Part shown: positions 14,372 through 26,600 of the stretch, piece after piece
How positions within the stretch are numbered: the stretch's first letter is position 1
Layout: each line of letters starts with the position of its first letter
NCBI GenBank assembly: GCA_003550305.1
Contig: QKYT01000029.1
Span: 110,191-174,190, forward strand
DNA: 64,000 nt
Source: Glomus cerebriforme
Lineage: Eukaryota; Glomeromycota; Glomeromycetes; Glomerales; Glomeraceae
Direction: 5' to 3'
Notes under the pieces: model-generated
The model's input: only the letters and a program-made list of their open reading frames with translations
Told to the model about the DNA's origin: nothing
Database searches by the model: none
Program-made: the position numbers and the translations under genes

Positions 14372-14800
14372 TGAACAAAGTTTAAGCTGAAGCGAAACAC
14401 AAAAGTAAATTAACAAAAGAAAATATGAGTCCATCTTGATACTTACAATAAACTATTTTATAAGACTGTAAAGTAGAAATATTTAATATCAAAGAAAGCG
14501 AATGCCACAAAATTTGTTTTTTTTTTTATAAAATGTATTAATCAAACGCGTGTTTCTTTTTATTATGGATGGTGATCATTCCTGCTACAATACTTGTAAC
14601 TAATTATTATATGGTTACTATGGTTACTAGTAATGGAATTTGGTGTCTGTAGAAAAATTCGGTAACACTATAACGAATTATTCGGTATAATATACGGAAT
14701 ATCGCATAATAAATATTTATTACATTATATTAAAAATTTACAAATTTTTAAAGTGACAATTATTATTGTTTGCATACAATTATTATATTATATTAATAAA
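14372..14800. other. Upstream region of the HP1-like gene
   Basis: It contains the probable 5' UTR intron of the HP1-like gene (roughly 14392-14450 on the minus strand). The rest is AT-rich and non-coding as far as I can see. Confidence 0.5.
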
Positions 14801-15060
14801 ATTGTCTGTCATAGAAAAAAATTGTTGTTTCAAAGCTTCTTTTTTTAGCCTTTTAATAAATTTCGGCTCTTCTTTTTTTTATCATAATTATCTTCTTGTT
14901 GCTCCAAATACAAAATTACCTTATCATAATGCTCAATAGCTTCATTATGACTAATAGGCGGTAAAGGATCTAATTCTTCTACTTATTATTGGGGAGAACT
15001 GCTCTCAAGATTAAATTTATCAATTAAATCTGAACTTCTTCCAGTTCTTTCATATGCATT
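14801..15060 (-). pseudogene. Relic of a transposase-like C-terminal region
   Basis: The minus strand reads as protein-like segments broken by stops and a frameshift: a segment ending SSDLIDKFNLESSSPQ, two stops, then LDPLPPISHNEAIEHYDKV followed by ILYLEQQED, after which the frame shifts in an A run. A short Pro-rich patch followed by an amphipathic helix recalls the tail of Tigger/pogo-type transposase-derived proteins. That assignment is from memory and weak. There is no start, no catalytic domain and no intact frame. It lies directly beside a cluster of small inverted-repeat elements. Confidence 0.35.
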
Positions 15061-15125
15061 AGGAGAACTTGCGCTTCAGCATTTAAATGTGGAGTGAATC
15101 ACGTGACAATTTCATATGGATCTAC

Positions 15126-15380
15126 CCCAGCATCAGGGACCCGTAAAATTTTCGAAAGCAAAATTTTCTGCAACAAGTCACATATTAAAATAAATCACAT
15201 GAGAATGTTATTATTGGCTCTAGACAGATATTATCATGTGATTAACATTCGGCACTTTATATTCAGCTGGAAACCTGGAGTTCAAAATTTGAAACTCTTC
15301 ATAACTCCAGCCAGAGTCACCTGACTCAGGTTTAATTCTGGCCAAAATCGAAAAAAAATTTACGGGTCCCTGCCCAGCAC
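15126..15380. mobile_element. 239-bp inverted-repeat element with imperfect 8-bp target duplication
   Basis: The element runs from 15134 to 15372. Its ends are inverted copies starting CAGGGACCCGTAAA, with similarity continuing into a TTTTCGA segment. It is flanked by CCCAGCAT (15126-15133) and CCCAGCAC (15373-15380), an 8-bp target duplication with one mismatch. Eight-base duplications are typical of hAT-type transposition. It has no coding capacity, so it is a MITE-like non-autonomous element. It has inserted into the left end of the larger inverted-repeat element that begins at about 15381. Confidence 0.8.
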
Positions 15381-16433
15381 CACCAACAAAAAATCACTTT
15401 CACATGATTCAGATTGGCTCAATTTAAGATCATGTATCATTTATCTTAAGAAAAAAAACTCAATTTGTTTCAAAAAAAATAATGTTATATATAAAGCAAA
15501 ATTAATCATTATTTTTATAATAAATACTAAATTTTAATACTAAAATAATAAAATTTACATTTAAAATTAGCATTTGTTTATTGTTTTAATTAAACTTAAT
15601 AAAGTATAAAAATGCTAATTTTTTTAAAAAATACTTGAGTATATATTAATAGCTATGCAAATATTTCAAGTTAGCTTAATGAAAATTAATACCTAAGTAT
15701 TTCTAACCTGCTGGACAATTTTGCTTAATCTTCCAAGACCTGTTTCATTTAACTAAAGTGTTAAAATTATAGTGTGAAGTGAAAAAAACAAACATATGAC
15801 ACAGCACAATAATTTTATGCAAAAAATACCAATACTTTCATGAGTATGGATCATCTTACCACACCATCCTCAGATGCATATATGTTATCTTGGCCATATA
15901 ACACATCATAATACAGGTGATATCTGAAGGGGTGTGACAAATATTTTTTGGACCACTAAAAAAATTCTAAGTTCCTGAGATAAATATAAAAATGTGAAAC
16001 ATGTGAAATCGATATAAAACATCACACCTTTCCAAGGATGGTGTGGTAAATTAATCCCATGAGTATTCAAGATATCTTAACAAAATATTATTTTTGAATA
16101 GTTCTATATCTTCTAGACAATTTTGCTTAATCTCTCAAGTGCTGTTTCATTTAACAAATTGTTAAAATTATGCTATAAGTAGAAAACAAGAATAACATAG
16201 TAATTTTGTAAAAAAAAACATAAAAATTATATCTTATTAGTTCTATATCTGCTAAAAACTCTTTATTCAATTATTTTTAAAAAAAAAAAAAAAAAAAGTA
16301 AATAAAAAAAAAAAAAAGGGAAAAATAATAAAATATGAAAAAAAACAAATATATTTATCTAAGATCAAGCCAATAAAATTGAGTGTTACATCTGCCATAA
16401 TATGTATCATGTGAAAGTGATTTTTTGTTGGTG
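15381..16433. mobile_element. About 1.05-kb non-autonomous element with 28-bp perfect terminal inverted repeats
   Basis: The left end at 15381-15408 (CACCAACAAAAAATCACTTT then CACATGAT) is repeated exactly and inverted at 16406-16433. Weaker similarity extends outward past both ends, so the true termini may lie a few bases further out, the left one now beyond the inserted 239-bp MITE. No open frame of note is inside. Two diverged direct copies of a roughly 150-bp segment, recognised by ACAATTTTGCTTAATC and TGTTTCATTTAAC, occur near 15710-15760 and 16115-16165 and flank a further small insertion. The autonomous partner is not in this window. Confidence 0.75.
15857..16048. mobile_element. 192-bp nested MITE with TA-flanked inverted repeats
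   Basis: The two ends are TACCACACCATCC (15857-15869) and its exact inverted copy GGATGGTGTGGTA (16036-16048). If the outermost TA is the duplicated target, this is the Tc1/mariner pattern. It sits between the two diverged copies of a repeat inside the 1.05-kb element, so it is probably the youngest or second youngest layer of the stack. Part of its interior (GGTGTGACAAAT, then CTGAGATAAATA) resembles the interior of the element at 55343-55580. Confidence 0.7.
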
Positions 16434-16900
16434 TTATTGGGAAAGATATATGAATTGACATGGCAAATTATTTATTACATAGTAAAGCTAATTTCTATAC
16501 AATATAAACATTTATAATACTTAATATATAGGGACAAAATTTATATGGTTAAAAAGCTACAGTTATAAACTTTTTATTTATTATCTTTTAAAAGACTTTT
16601 TCTTAAAGAAAATCTTCAAAAACTATCTTATGAAGTTATAACTAGAAATATAAGAGTTTGTGATTAAGTAATCTTGGATTTTATTGGTTGCCAATTTATT
16701 GGTATTGACTTACATAATAAGTTTAGCATATAGACATATACTGTAGTCATATAGACTTTTTTTCTATACAAAACATGAAAACAAAAAAAAAATTCAAAAT
16801 GTATATCTTTTTTTTTAAAATAATAAACAATATTATTCAACTTTTTTTATTATTATAATTTACAAGTTTATATAAGCAACTGTTCATTTTTATGTATCCA
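16434..16900. other. AT-rich spacer
   Basis: No coding sequence seen. It separates the transposon stack from the RecQ-like relic. Confidence 0.5.
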
Positions 16901-16904
16901 ATAG

Positions 16905-19900
16905 TATCATGAATCTTCCATAGCTCTAACTTTTACTTCAGTTACAAGTCCTATTATAAATATACTTGCTGATAAAGTTTGAGCATTTGGTGAATAATAA
17001 TAAAGTAAAGTTTTTTGTTATATATAATTATGTATTACCAAATCTGTAAGAATATAATTAGCCAACTCCTTTGGTTTTTCGAATTTTAGTTTTTGATCAC
17101 TTTTATACATCTCAAGTTCAGTTAAACCTGATTTCCAAATTTTTTTAGTATTTAATTTACAAAAAACTTCCACTACATCATCTTCAGTAATTTCAAAATT
17201 ATTAATATTCATTTCCTTAATTATTTCCAATAGATGACAAATATCATCTATACAATTTTCATAAATTAGTTTTTCTTTTATTTAATTTCTACAATTGTCA
17301 CATTTAAATATAGAGGAGGAACATTATCACCATTTCATAGATAGTAATGACTAATCATTTGATTTCAGTAATCATATTGATTTTGGCAAAATAAAAGAAC
17401 TTTATGAATTTTATGTAATCTGGTATTAAAATGATATTTTTGTTTACGTTCTTAATCAATCATACTTTGAGTATTGAATGGCCTATATTTAAGTATATTT
17501 TTATTAAACATAAAAAAAATTATAAATTGTTTTTACAAAATTTTTTTTTATTAAAGTAGTGTAATTAAACACTTGTATTTCACGATTTTGGCTAAGATTC
17601 TAAAATTTGTTCTTAAATCTTTTTTTATATAATACTTTTAGCTTCACTACCATTATAGCCTGCTCATTCAATTTTTTATACCAAATTTGCTACATGTAAA
17701 AAAAAAATTTAAAATTAAAAAATATATACATAAAAATAATTAATTTAAATAATTACTTACTCATATTCAAAAATGCTACACAATATATAACTAAATAAAT
17801 GTTAGGAGAATTAATACCTATTTCAAATGTGTTTATTCTGATTATTATTTGAATATTTTCATTTTTTCAACATGACATAATACTTTCATGTTGCTCATCA
17901 TCTAATTCTCCATGGTATATACCTAAATTATTATCCAGCAAAAGTAGTTGCAATATTGCAAAAAGATTGTTACATCCTGATTGTATTACACAGTAAATAA
18001 TAATTTTAGTTTCATACTTTTTAATTAAATTTCTAATGTCATTTGAAAAGTTTTGGTGATTATCCTTTCTTTTATTATATACTTTTATAATGATTTATTT
18101 GCATTCAAAAGATGAGCCCTAGATTATAGAAAAATTTTCTGGTAAAATTTCAAAAAATGTGTAAATTTTCTGAATATCTGCATATGTGCATGTAGTGATT
18201 AGAAGCATAATAAGAGTCATAGACTAATTTTTTTTTAATATTTCTAACTTATTTCATAATTTTCTATAAAAAAGAATTTATTAGATTATTTCTTTGCAAA
18301 TATAATTAATATATTTTTTGTAAACTACTTTACTTAAAATTACTATAATCTAATATATAATGAGCCTTATCAATTACAAAACGTACTTTTAATTTATTAT
18401 ACATATTACTAATAAAGTATTAAAATTTTCTATCCAAACAAAGTTTTTTAGCTATAATAAAAACCACTTTTATAAATCTAAGAGCAATTTTTTCAAAAAT
18501 TTTGCTTTGCTCACTTTTGCCTTATATTGTATTTGTATAAATTGAAGCACAAGGTATACTAATATTTATTAGTTCTCGCTATAAATTATAATACACAATT
18601 AAAAATAGCTTTAAAAATTCAAGTGTTAAAAGTAATATTTACTTTTTGATCTTTTATTAAAGTTTTTAATGGACTGATAACTATTATTACTTCTTCAAAA
18701 AGCAATGTACAAACTGCATAACAAAATGTTTTTTCTTTTCCTATTTTGATTGATACTAATATGTCTTTTCACTTAAATATAATTTTACTGCTTTAAATTG
18801 TCCTTTTCACAGTTGATCATATCCAAATATTTGTTTTGATGCTAATAATATTGTTTCTTTCAAATCTAAATCATTTTGATTACTAGAAGGAACATAACTT
18901 TTATTTAACAACCATTATTCCCAATTTATTAAAATATAAAATGAATATAAAGAGCATAAACTAGTTGCAGTCTTCTTACAAAATGCAGAACAACTTTGAT
19001 ACTTAATAACTGCATCAAAATCTGGAATTAATTTTGCAAAGAAAGAATAAAATGTATTAGCTTGTATTCTTTCTTCTGCCTTGCATTTATTTTTGTATAA
19101 ATGGCTAAAGTATTAAATAAAAGAATCATTCATAAAATTAAACTTGAAAACTAATCTGACTAAAATCAAAATCTTGCAATTCTTGATATTGATTGGTATA
19201 ATTGCAGCACATTCATAATTTTATTTAACTATCTTATTTTGGTTATAATTCAATTATTTTTGATATTCACCTGTAAATTTAGCTACATTATACTGATCAT
19301 GTAAACTAAATTATGTGATTATGTAGTTCATACACAACTTTTATTATACAATAGAGACCTTCATTATTATCTATAATAGCCAATGTATGACATGCTTTGT
19401 AGAATTTCCAAAAATTGATTCTTTTATTAAGAAATCATAGAATCTTTCAGTTAAAGGCTTTATTATAAGTTGTTCTATATTGGATAATTAGACTATTATT
19501 GTATTGAAATTTTAAAAATTATCAGAAGCATTTGTCAGAATCCTTTAATTTCTATATTTGAAAAAGATTGTAATATAGAAGATTGCAATAGTAATTCTTC
19601 ATTTTCTTTGTACCAACAAACTTCTTTTCAATAAGCATCATGATTGTTAAGCAAATGTTGAATTAAACCCTTTACTTGAATATGGCAAAGCTTTTCATTT
19701 GTTGGTATATTTGGTTCATTATTCCTTTTTTTTAAATCAGCAGCAAAAACACAACCATTAAAGTATTTTATTATATGTTGTTCAAAATTGTGATAATATA
19801 CATATTGCTTTTTTACTATTACCAAATAAATAAAAAAGTAAATCATAATAATATCCATATATTATATATTTATGTAATATACAATACAGTACATAAGTTT

Positions 19901-20150
19901 TTTCAGATATTCTTACTCATGTGTTTAAGATCTGCATAAATTTCTGTTATAACAAAAACATTAGTTAAGGTTTTATTAGAGTCTAAATATCCATCAATAC
20001 ACACTTCAAGCAAAAGATCAAATGTTTCTAATATTAAAGTAATCTGTTCTAAGAGCACAATTAATATTGCATGCTCTATTAGATGAAAACTAGCATCAAA
20101 ATTCTCCCATTGTACTATATTTTTTTTTTCAGATCTATCCTTTTCTTTAT
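16905..20150 (-). pseudogene. RecQ-like helicase pseudogene, heavily degraded
   Basis: Read on the minus strand across stops and frameshifts, the helicase core is recognisable in order. Near 18,740 there is a decayed Walker A (SIKIGKEKTFCYA, where family members have a GSGKS loop). Near 18,660 is VIISPLKTLIKDQ-like motif Ia (as VIIVISPLKTLIKDQ), and near 18,370 the DEAH equivalent reads FVIDKAHYILDY. Near 17,915 is GIYHGELDDEQH and near 17,840 INTFEIGINSPNIYLVIYC, both of the second RecA domain. Near 17,295 is the zinc-ligand piece KCDNCRN, then an RQC-like winged helix at 17,030-17,220. Segments up to about 20,150 (such as WENFDASFHLIEHA and LDLLLEV-like runs) look like the N-terminal extension. 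Many in-frame stops rule out a functional product. RecQ-like families are expanded in some mycorrhizal fungi. Confidence 0.8.
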
Positions 20151-20556
20151 TAATAATAATATGAGATTTTTTAATTACATGAAAGGTAATAACTGCTTTA
20201 TATTTATAACCTAATATATAAAAATAGAATTAGATCATATACAAATATCATATACGCTAATTTATATCCTAACCCTAAATTTTTGAAATAAATCCAAATT
20301 TTGTAGACCAATCATAGTGATAGTCAGTCATTTAACACTAATAATATTTTATAATAGTGATTAAATTTTTATGCTTTATTTAATGCATTACACGTAAAAA
20401 AGCATGATATTATAAAAAATACTTTCATGTCAAATTTTAAGTAGCAAAGACTTTATGAACAGGAAAACTATTCTGTTTCATCTGAAATAATATATTATAG
20501 TGACCAAAAATTTATTTATATTGTTATTCAAGAAGGTGTTTACTTACTAATTGCAC
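20151..20556. other. Spacer between two divergent relics
   Basis: Non-coding AT-rich DNA between the RecQ-like relic (leftward) and a protein-coding relic on the plus strand. Nothing specific seen. Confidence 0.45.
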
Positions 20557-21569
20557 AATTGAAATATACTGAAGCACTTAATTATTTCTCTATACCTAAT
20601 AATTATATTATTAAAACTACTTGGGGTTGGACTAATAATTGTTGCACAATTCAATATTCTATATATTATATAGAAGAAAATTCATATTATGTAATTTGTT
20701 TTGAAGATAGTTTACAATACCAAGTTGTTTCAGCTCAATCTCTATTTAATGCTTTTGTTGAATTACATAAAATAAGTTGTATTTATATTATTTTAAAAAG
20801 AAATTATAAAAAATATATTTTAATACATACATTATTTTATTAGATAATAACACCAAATAAAAGAACAGCTGTTTCTGAAGTTCATCTCTTTGAACTTCAA
20901 TTGAAATGTATTAATAAAAATCACAAAGATAGATCAAGAAAATTGAAACTTCATGAAGAATTAAGTAAATCTACACAAATAAGATGTGCTAAAGATCTTG
21001 CAAAAAAAGAACAAATACATTTTGAAGATTCAATTAAAAACTTTTACAATTCTAAAGATCATGTTATTTTGAAAGCTATAGATTTTACTGTGAAAAATAA
21101 AGAATATTATATATCATTTGAAGAAAAAGATAATGTTAAAAAAAATAAAAATTACAATCAATGGCTTATTGTACAGGATGTAGAGAATATACCATGCGAT
21201 GCATATTGCTATTTTGCAGCTATGAATTAAAATTACCTTGAGAATATGCTATTTCTCAAACTTGTTAAAAAATTAATGCATATATAGAAAAATTAATATT
21301 TATTAATTTTATTGATTTAAATTCTGCTATTATACCTCATGATTCTTTAAAAAAATCTGATATAACTAATCCAATAATTGTTAATTAAGTAATTAATGCA
21401 GTTGAAAAGGGTGCTTATCGATGTATTAAAAAAATTCTTGAATATATAGTTCCAGTATATATTCAAAATGGAAAATTAAACCCTGTGAAACTAATTATCC
21501 ATTTTTGAATTTCTGGTAATAGCAGAAACATTAGACGAAAGGTGAAGCATGTGATGAAGTGATACAAAT
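20557..21569 (+). pseudogene. Broken protein-coding relic, family not recognised
   Basis: Three open segments follow each other on the plus strand: 20559-20843 (contains IKTTWGWTNNCCTIQYSIYY), 20901-21230 (contains KLKLHEELSKSTQIRCAKDL, and ends VENIPCDAYCYFAAMN) and about 21395-21569 (VEKGAYRCIKKILEYIVPVY, then QNGKLNPVKLIIHF). They are separated by stops, with no splice pattern that joins them well. Codon use and residue order look like a decayed real protein: mixed charges, Lys-rich helices, Cys pairs. It diverges from the RecQ-like relic 400 bp away, so the two may come from one mobile or duplicated unit. I cannot name the function. Confidence 0.45.
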
Positions 21570-23671
21570 AAAAAAAATAATAACAATAAATAAAAAAGAT
21601 AAGTAAATTATAATGATCAAAAAGAAAAATGCTAATAAAAAAATAAAATAACAATGGAATAATAGAAAGTAATAGTAGATGAAAAGGAGTAAAAAAGAGT
21701 AATAAGAAGTGATGGGAGATGAAAAGAAATAATGAAAGATGAAAAGAGCAATAGGAAATGAAAAGAATTGATGGGAAGATAAAAGGAAGGTTTTCAGAAA
21801 GTTAAGGGTCTTTAAGCTTTCTCTGATTTATATTCCTATAGTTTTTCAACCAGTTCAGTATTTATCTTCACGAGTACTCAAAATATGATGTCCTACCACC
21901 TTTTTATCAATAAAAATGAAATTATAAATTTATAAAAGGGAATTTTTTACCAAACTAATATGCCAGAAAAGACTTTTCCTGCTACGTCAAGCCCATACGT
22001 TAATTCTGTGAAAAGTGCTAAACTTCTAAAGAAACTTTATGTTAGGCCTACCCTTGGGTCTATATAAATCCAACCTGTTCGTCTTGTGCATGAAGAGGGT
22101 ATCTTAGAAATTAGAATGCCAAATGGCCCTTCAGGTATTAACTTAAAGAAAGATGTAAATGACTGAAAGTTATCGTAAACCTGACTTGCAGAGAAACTTG
22201 GTATACTGAAGATTATATTCCAAACTTTTTAAATTTTTTTTAATTAATTCTAGTAGCATAGAGCAACTTTTCCTAAGACTAAAAGAATATTTTCTTAGAA
22301 CAAAATAGCTAAAAAGCACAACTTTTCTTTCCAAAACTTCTTCAGAAAAATAGGTATAGAGATTAGTAGGGATAGTTGTCCAAATATAAGCATAAATATT
22401 ATGCAAATATATATTATAATTTACTTATTTATATGTGTATTGTTATATCATATATAATAAAAATTGCTATATTTTACTTCATATAAAACAATAATAGCTT
22501 CATGTCATATTGTATTACTGCAGCTTATATTCTGTTATATATCTACAATACTACTATTTTTTTTTTATCTCTATCTGGTACAATTATTTTTATTTAGTAA
22601 CTATTTTATTAGATCATAATAAATACATTATATAACCCTATTAGTTAAAATATACTTTCTTATATAATTTCTTATCAAAAAGTTATAAATAGTCTTTTTT
22701 ACTCATATTGTATTATCTCTATTTTCTTAATAAATAATAAAATAGGTTTACCTCTATATTTTAAAAAATTCATAAATGCATCAAAAAATCATTTATCCAA
22801 TTCAGTTATAAAAAAATGATACAGATAATAAAATAGTTAATATAAATAAAATTACATTAAAGATTATGCAGTTAATTTATGCAAATTGCTAATATTATTT
22901 TTGCTGATTTTTTTGGAAATAATTAGCCAAAATTAGACCTAATTTCATCTAACATTTGGCAAATTAAAATTTGAATGAAATGGATTATTTTGATCAGTAG
23001 TATTATTAATAATTAATAAATTATTTTATATAAATATTTAATAAATGCTTTTAAAATTTTTTTTTTTTAAAAAAAAAAATTTACATACTATAATAATTCC
23101 ATATTTTTAGTTTTATTATTAATTAAAATATAATATAAAGTAATTTTTTTTTATATAAAAATTTATTAAAATATTGCATATATAGTACATTATTTTTTTT
23201 AAAAAAAAAATATATACAAAAAAAAATCATAAAACTTATAATAACTAATTGATTTACATTTTTGTAATTATTCCATTATAAGTTTTTATTTTGCATAACG
23301 ATTTTTTTGTTTAATATAATAAACTCTTATTAACTAACAAATTCTTAAGTATATTATTTTATTTGTAATTTTAACATTAAGATTTTCTGATAAAAAATCA
23401 ACTTTATCAAAAAATCACAAAAGAAGTCTTCTCTTAAGTATATGATTCTATATATTATAAAAAAATATATATAGCAAAATAAAGTTTCTATTTTCTAGGT
23501 AATCAACTGCCTATTAAAAAGGTAATTATCCACTTATTTACTAAATATATAATTGCGGAAATGCAAAAAGAAAAAATGCATAGCGAATAATAAAAATATA
23601 TATATAATGAATTTATATAAAAATTTTTTTTTTTTTTTTTTTTGGTTTTTTTGTTTGTTAAAAACTTTGGT
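21570..23671. other. Repeat-like AT-rich region with a small coding relic
   Basis: From 21,590 to 21,790 the plus strand is purine-rich, with repeated GATGAAAAG/AATAAAAAGAG units. At 21960-22165 a short relic reads FPATSSPYVNSVKSAKLL, then KKLYVRPTLGSI, a stop, and further protein-like residues; no family recognised. T12A11 at 23057-23079 and T8A10 at 23193-23210 are self-complementary tracts. A T-run of about 20 nt lies at 23624-23643 just past the end of the topoisomerase gene. Confidence 0.45.
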
Positions 23672-26600
23672 TTAGAATACCTGTTTATTCAAAAAAAAAC
23701 CATAGATGTGTGTATAATTAGAATACAATTAAAATCATTTATTGATAATCATATAAAAGACAAGACTCACCCAATGCTCATCTACTTCCATAGCCCACTT
23801 GAACTTGTCACGTAAGCTTTTGTTGAAAATCTTGTCGATTGGCACATTATATTTATAACACCAAGCAGCCGAAATACGAGGATCAATATAGTTTATTTTC
23901 GAAGTTCCCAATGCAGTAGTTTTGTTTTCTTCTTTTTCGACCTTTGTGAGGTTGGTCGCTTTGATACGTTCATTAATTTTTTCAAGTTGAGCATCAACTT
24001 TTTCAACTGTTTGACTTTTCTTTACGTCGATTTTACCCGTTTTACGTTCTTTAGCGGATTGTTTTCTTTTTTCCTCGGCCTCTTTGAGCTGTTCTTCTAA
24101 TTCACTTTCAGAAAGCGGTTTCTGGCCCTCTTCCTTGCGTTTGTCATTATCTTTTTCAAACTTCTTGCGAATTTTTTCCTTTTCTTTTTCTTCTAAGTGG
24201 TTCTCATATTCTTCACACCAATCTTCGCCTAGGTCGGATTCCGGCTCATCGAGTTCAGGTCTTTTCTTTTTCAATTTGGGATCCAATGTCAATAACGTCT
24301 TCTTGAGTCTCATCTTTTGATATTTCAAAGCACGTATCTATTATAAGTGATAATTATATATGATGTTAACAATTTATTTGCAAATAATTATAAATTAAAA
24401 ACGAATCATTTTACCTTATCTTCGATTCTATTCATTTGATTATCAAAGGTTTTACTGACAGTACGTTGATGGTTACATAGAATAGCTACTTGACGGTTTG
24501 CTCGATTATACGCTAAGATCTTTTCGTTGACGGATCCATCAACTGGAGTATTTTTATTAAGCTGATCTTGAAAAGTGTAAGAAGCATTATAAGTACGGAA
24601 CACTTTAGCTGTCAAACCATCCATGTATGACGAAAGGTGTTTATTTAATTCCTGTGTCTAAATTGTAACAAATAAAATTAGGTTATTAAAAAAAAAAAAT
24701 TTAATATGCAATATAAAAACGGAAAAACACTTACATTCACTCTGTCAAATAATTGATCCTTTTCTGAGGTGCTCTTTCTAAAAATCTTGAGATTTTTGTA
24801 GACTTGAGGTTCTACCCTTACAGTATTCTGATATCGTATTGAATCTTTACCAAGGAAGTCAAAATGTACAATATTTTGAGGTTCCAGTTTTATATGTTCA
24901 AAACGAAGTGAACAACAGCCTACTGTATCGGCTTCTTCACCCTCTTTTTTCTCATTACCAGCTCTGAGTGCAAGACGGTCAATAAAATACATTGCAGTAG
25001 CACGTTGACGAGTTGCTGTTATTTTATCAGTCATATCTTTATTGTAATCATCACGAATTTTTCCAACAATATCCTTTAAATTAAAATAAATTAGTAAGAT
25101 ACCAACCAGTAAGAATATGTTAATATATAAAAAAAAAAAAAAAAAAAAAAGGTTTTTTTTTACCTTAAGTTCACGAGCCTTTTCAAATTTTTTAAAGTCG
25201 CTCTGACCTTTTAGTGTACTATTGGCAGCTAAGAAAACATATTTAATATTTTCGTTGACATTCTCTTTCCATGTTGCAAGCCAAGTTACTGTGTTGTCAT
25301 GGATAACTTTATTCCAACTATGACCTGCTGGAGGTTCAGGAACCTTTGCATCTTTACCAATATTGATAGTTACTTGCTCGGGTTGAACTCGAAGCTAGAT
25401 GAATTTTTTTTTTTCAAAGAGAATATACTATATAAGAAATTAATTATATAACTTGCATACTTGGCATGGCCAAGTGATTTTCGAGTCGAAGATTAAGGAT
25501 TCCATCCCATCATAAATATATGAATATATGCAACCTTGTCGATTAAGAATTACGATTATTACCTTTAATGAACCTGTCTTTGGATGTTTACCGCGACCAC
25601 GGAATAAGGCCGGAGGTTCAATTCGGAAATTGCCAACCTTTTGTTTTCGTCCATCTAAGTAACAATAGCCATATTTCTCTTCCAATTGAAGTTTTTCTTC
25701 TTTGAGCCTTTGCTTTTCTTCCTTTGACATTGCTTTCCGTTTCTCCCTTTCACGTTCAAGGTGGTCCAAGATTGGCGTGAAATCACATTTGTCGAATTCC
25801 TCAATGGGAGGATTCTGTAAATCATACAGTATTTGCATCATTAATATCAAAATATAATAATGTAATAAAATTTTGATTATATAGAAGAATTACCTTGCTA
25901 GACTTCTCCAAAACTGTCTTAAAATCTCTGAAAAAATTTTCATTGAACGTTGGATTTTCGACGTGTTCAGTATTTAATACAGCCGCATAAAAAGTTGCAA
26001 CTTCTTCTGCTTCGGGTTCAAGATGCACTTCTTTGCCTTTTAAATTCAAAAATTGAAAAATTAAATCCGCATACATCAATAAAATATCATAAAAAATACT
26101 ATTTATAGCTTACCATTGTACTTCATCTTAACATTATGCGGAACGTACTCAGGGGGGAAATATACACCGTTATGTTCTAAAGTATTCCATTTGACAGTAC
26201 CGTCACCCTTGGCATTTTCGGCTTCCCACCAGCGATATTCTTCATCATCTTCCTCGTCTGATTCTTCTTTTACAGCTTTTTGTTTACCTCTCTTTTTTTC
26301 AGACATCACTTTTTCTACAGGGTCTTCCTTTTTTTTCTTTTTTTGAGGACTAGCTTTTTTTACTGCATTTTTAGCAGTAGATTTGGCGGGCTTTTTTTTA
26401 TCATCAAACTCAGAATCAGAATCATTACGCTTTCGCTTGGCTTTAGAATCATTAGCCTGTATTAAAACAATTTTAATTTTAAAAATAAATAATTAAAGTC
26501 ATAATATTTACGCTTAAGATTAATGTCAATTGCTAATGTTTACCTTTTGAGACTTAATCTCTTTTTTGACCTGTACATTGGCTGTAGTAGCTCTTGTAGT

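Noticed and set aside
15094..15324. 76-codon open frame on the plus strand
   Set aside because: It crosses the left part of the 239-bp inverted-repeat element and its target duplication; it has no domain features.
23624..23643. Long T-run as a terminator
   Set aside because: Homopolymer T runs are everywhere in this genome; eukaryotic Pol II termination is not read from such a run, and no Pol III gene is next to it.
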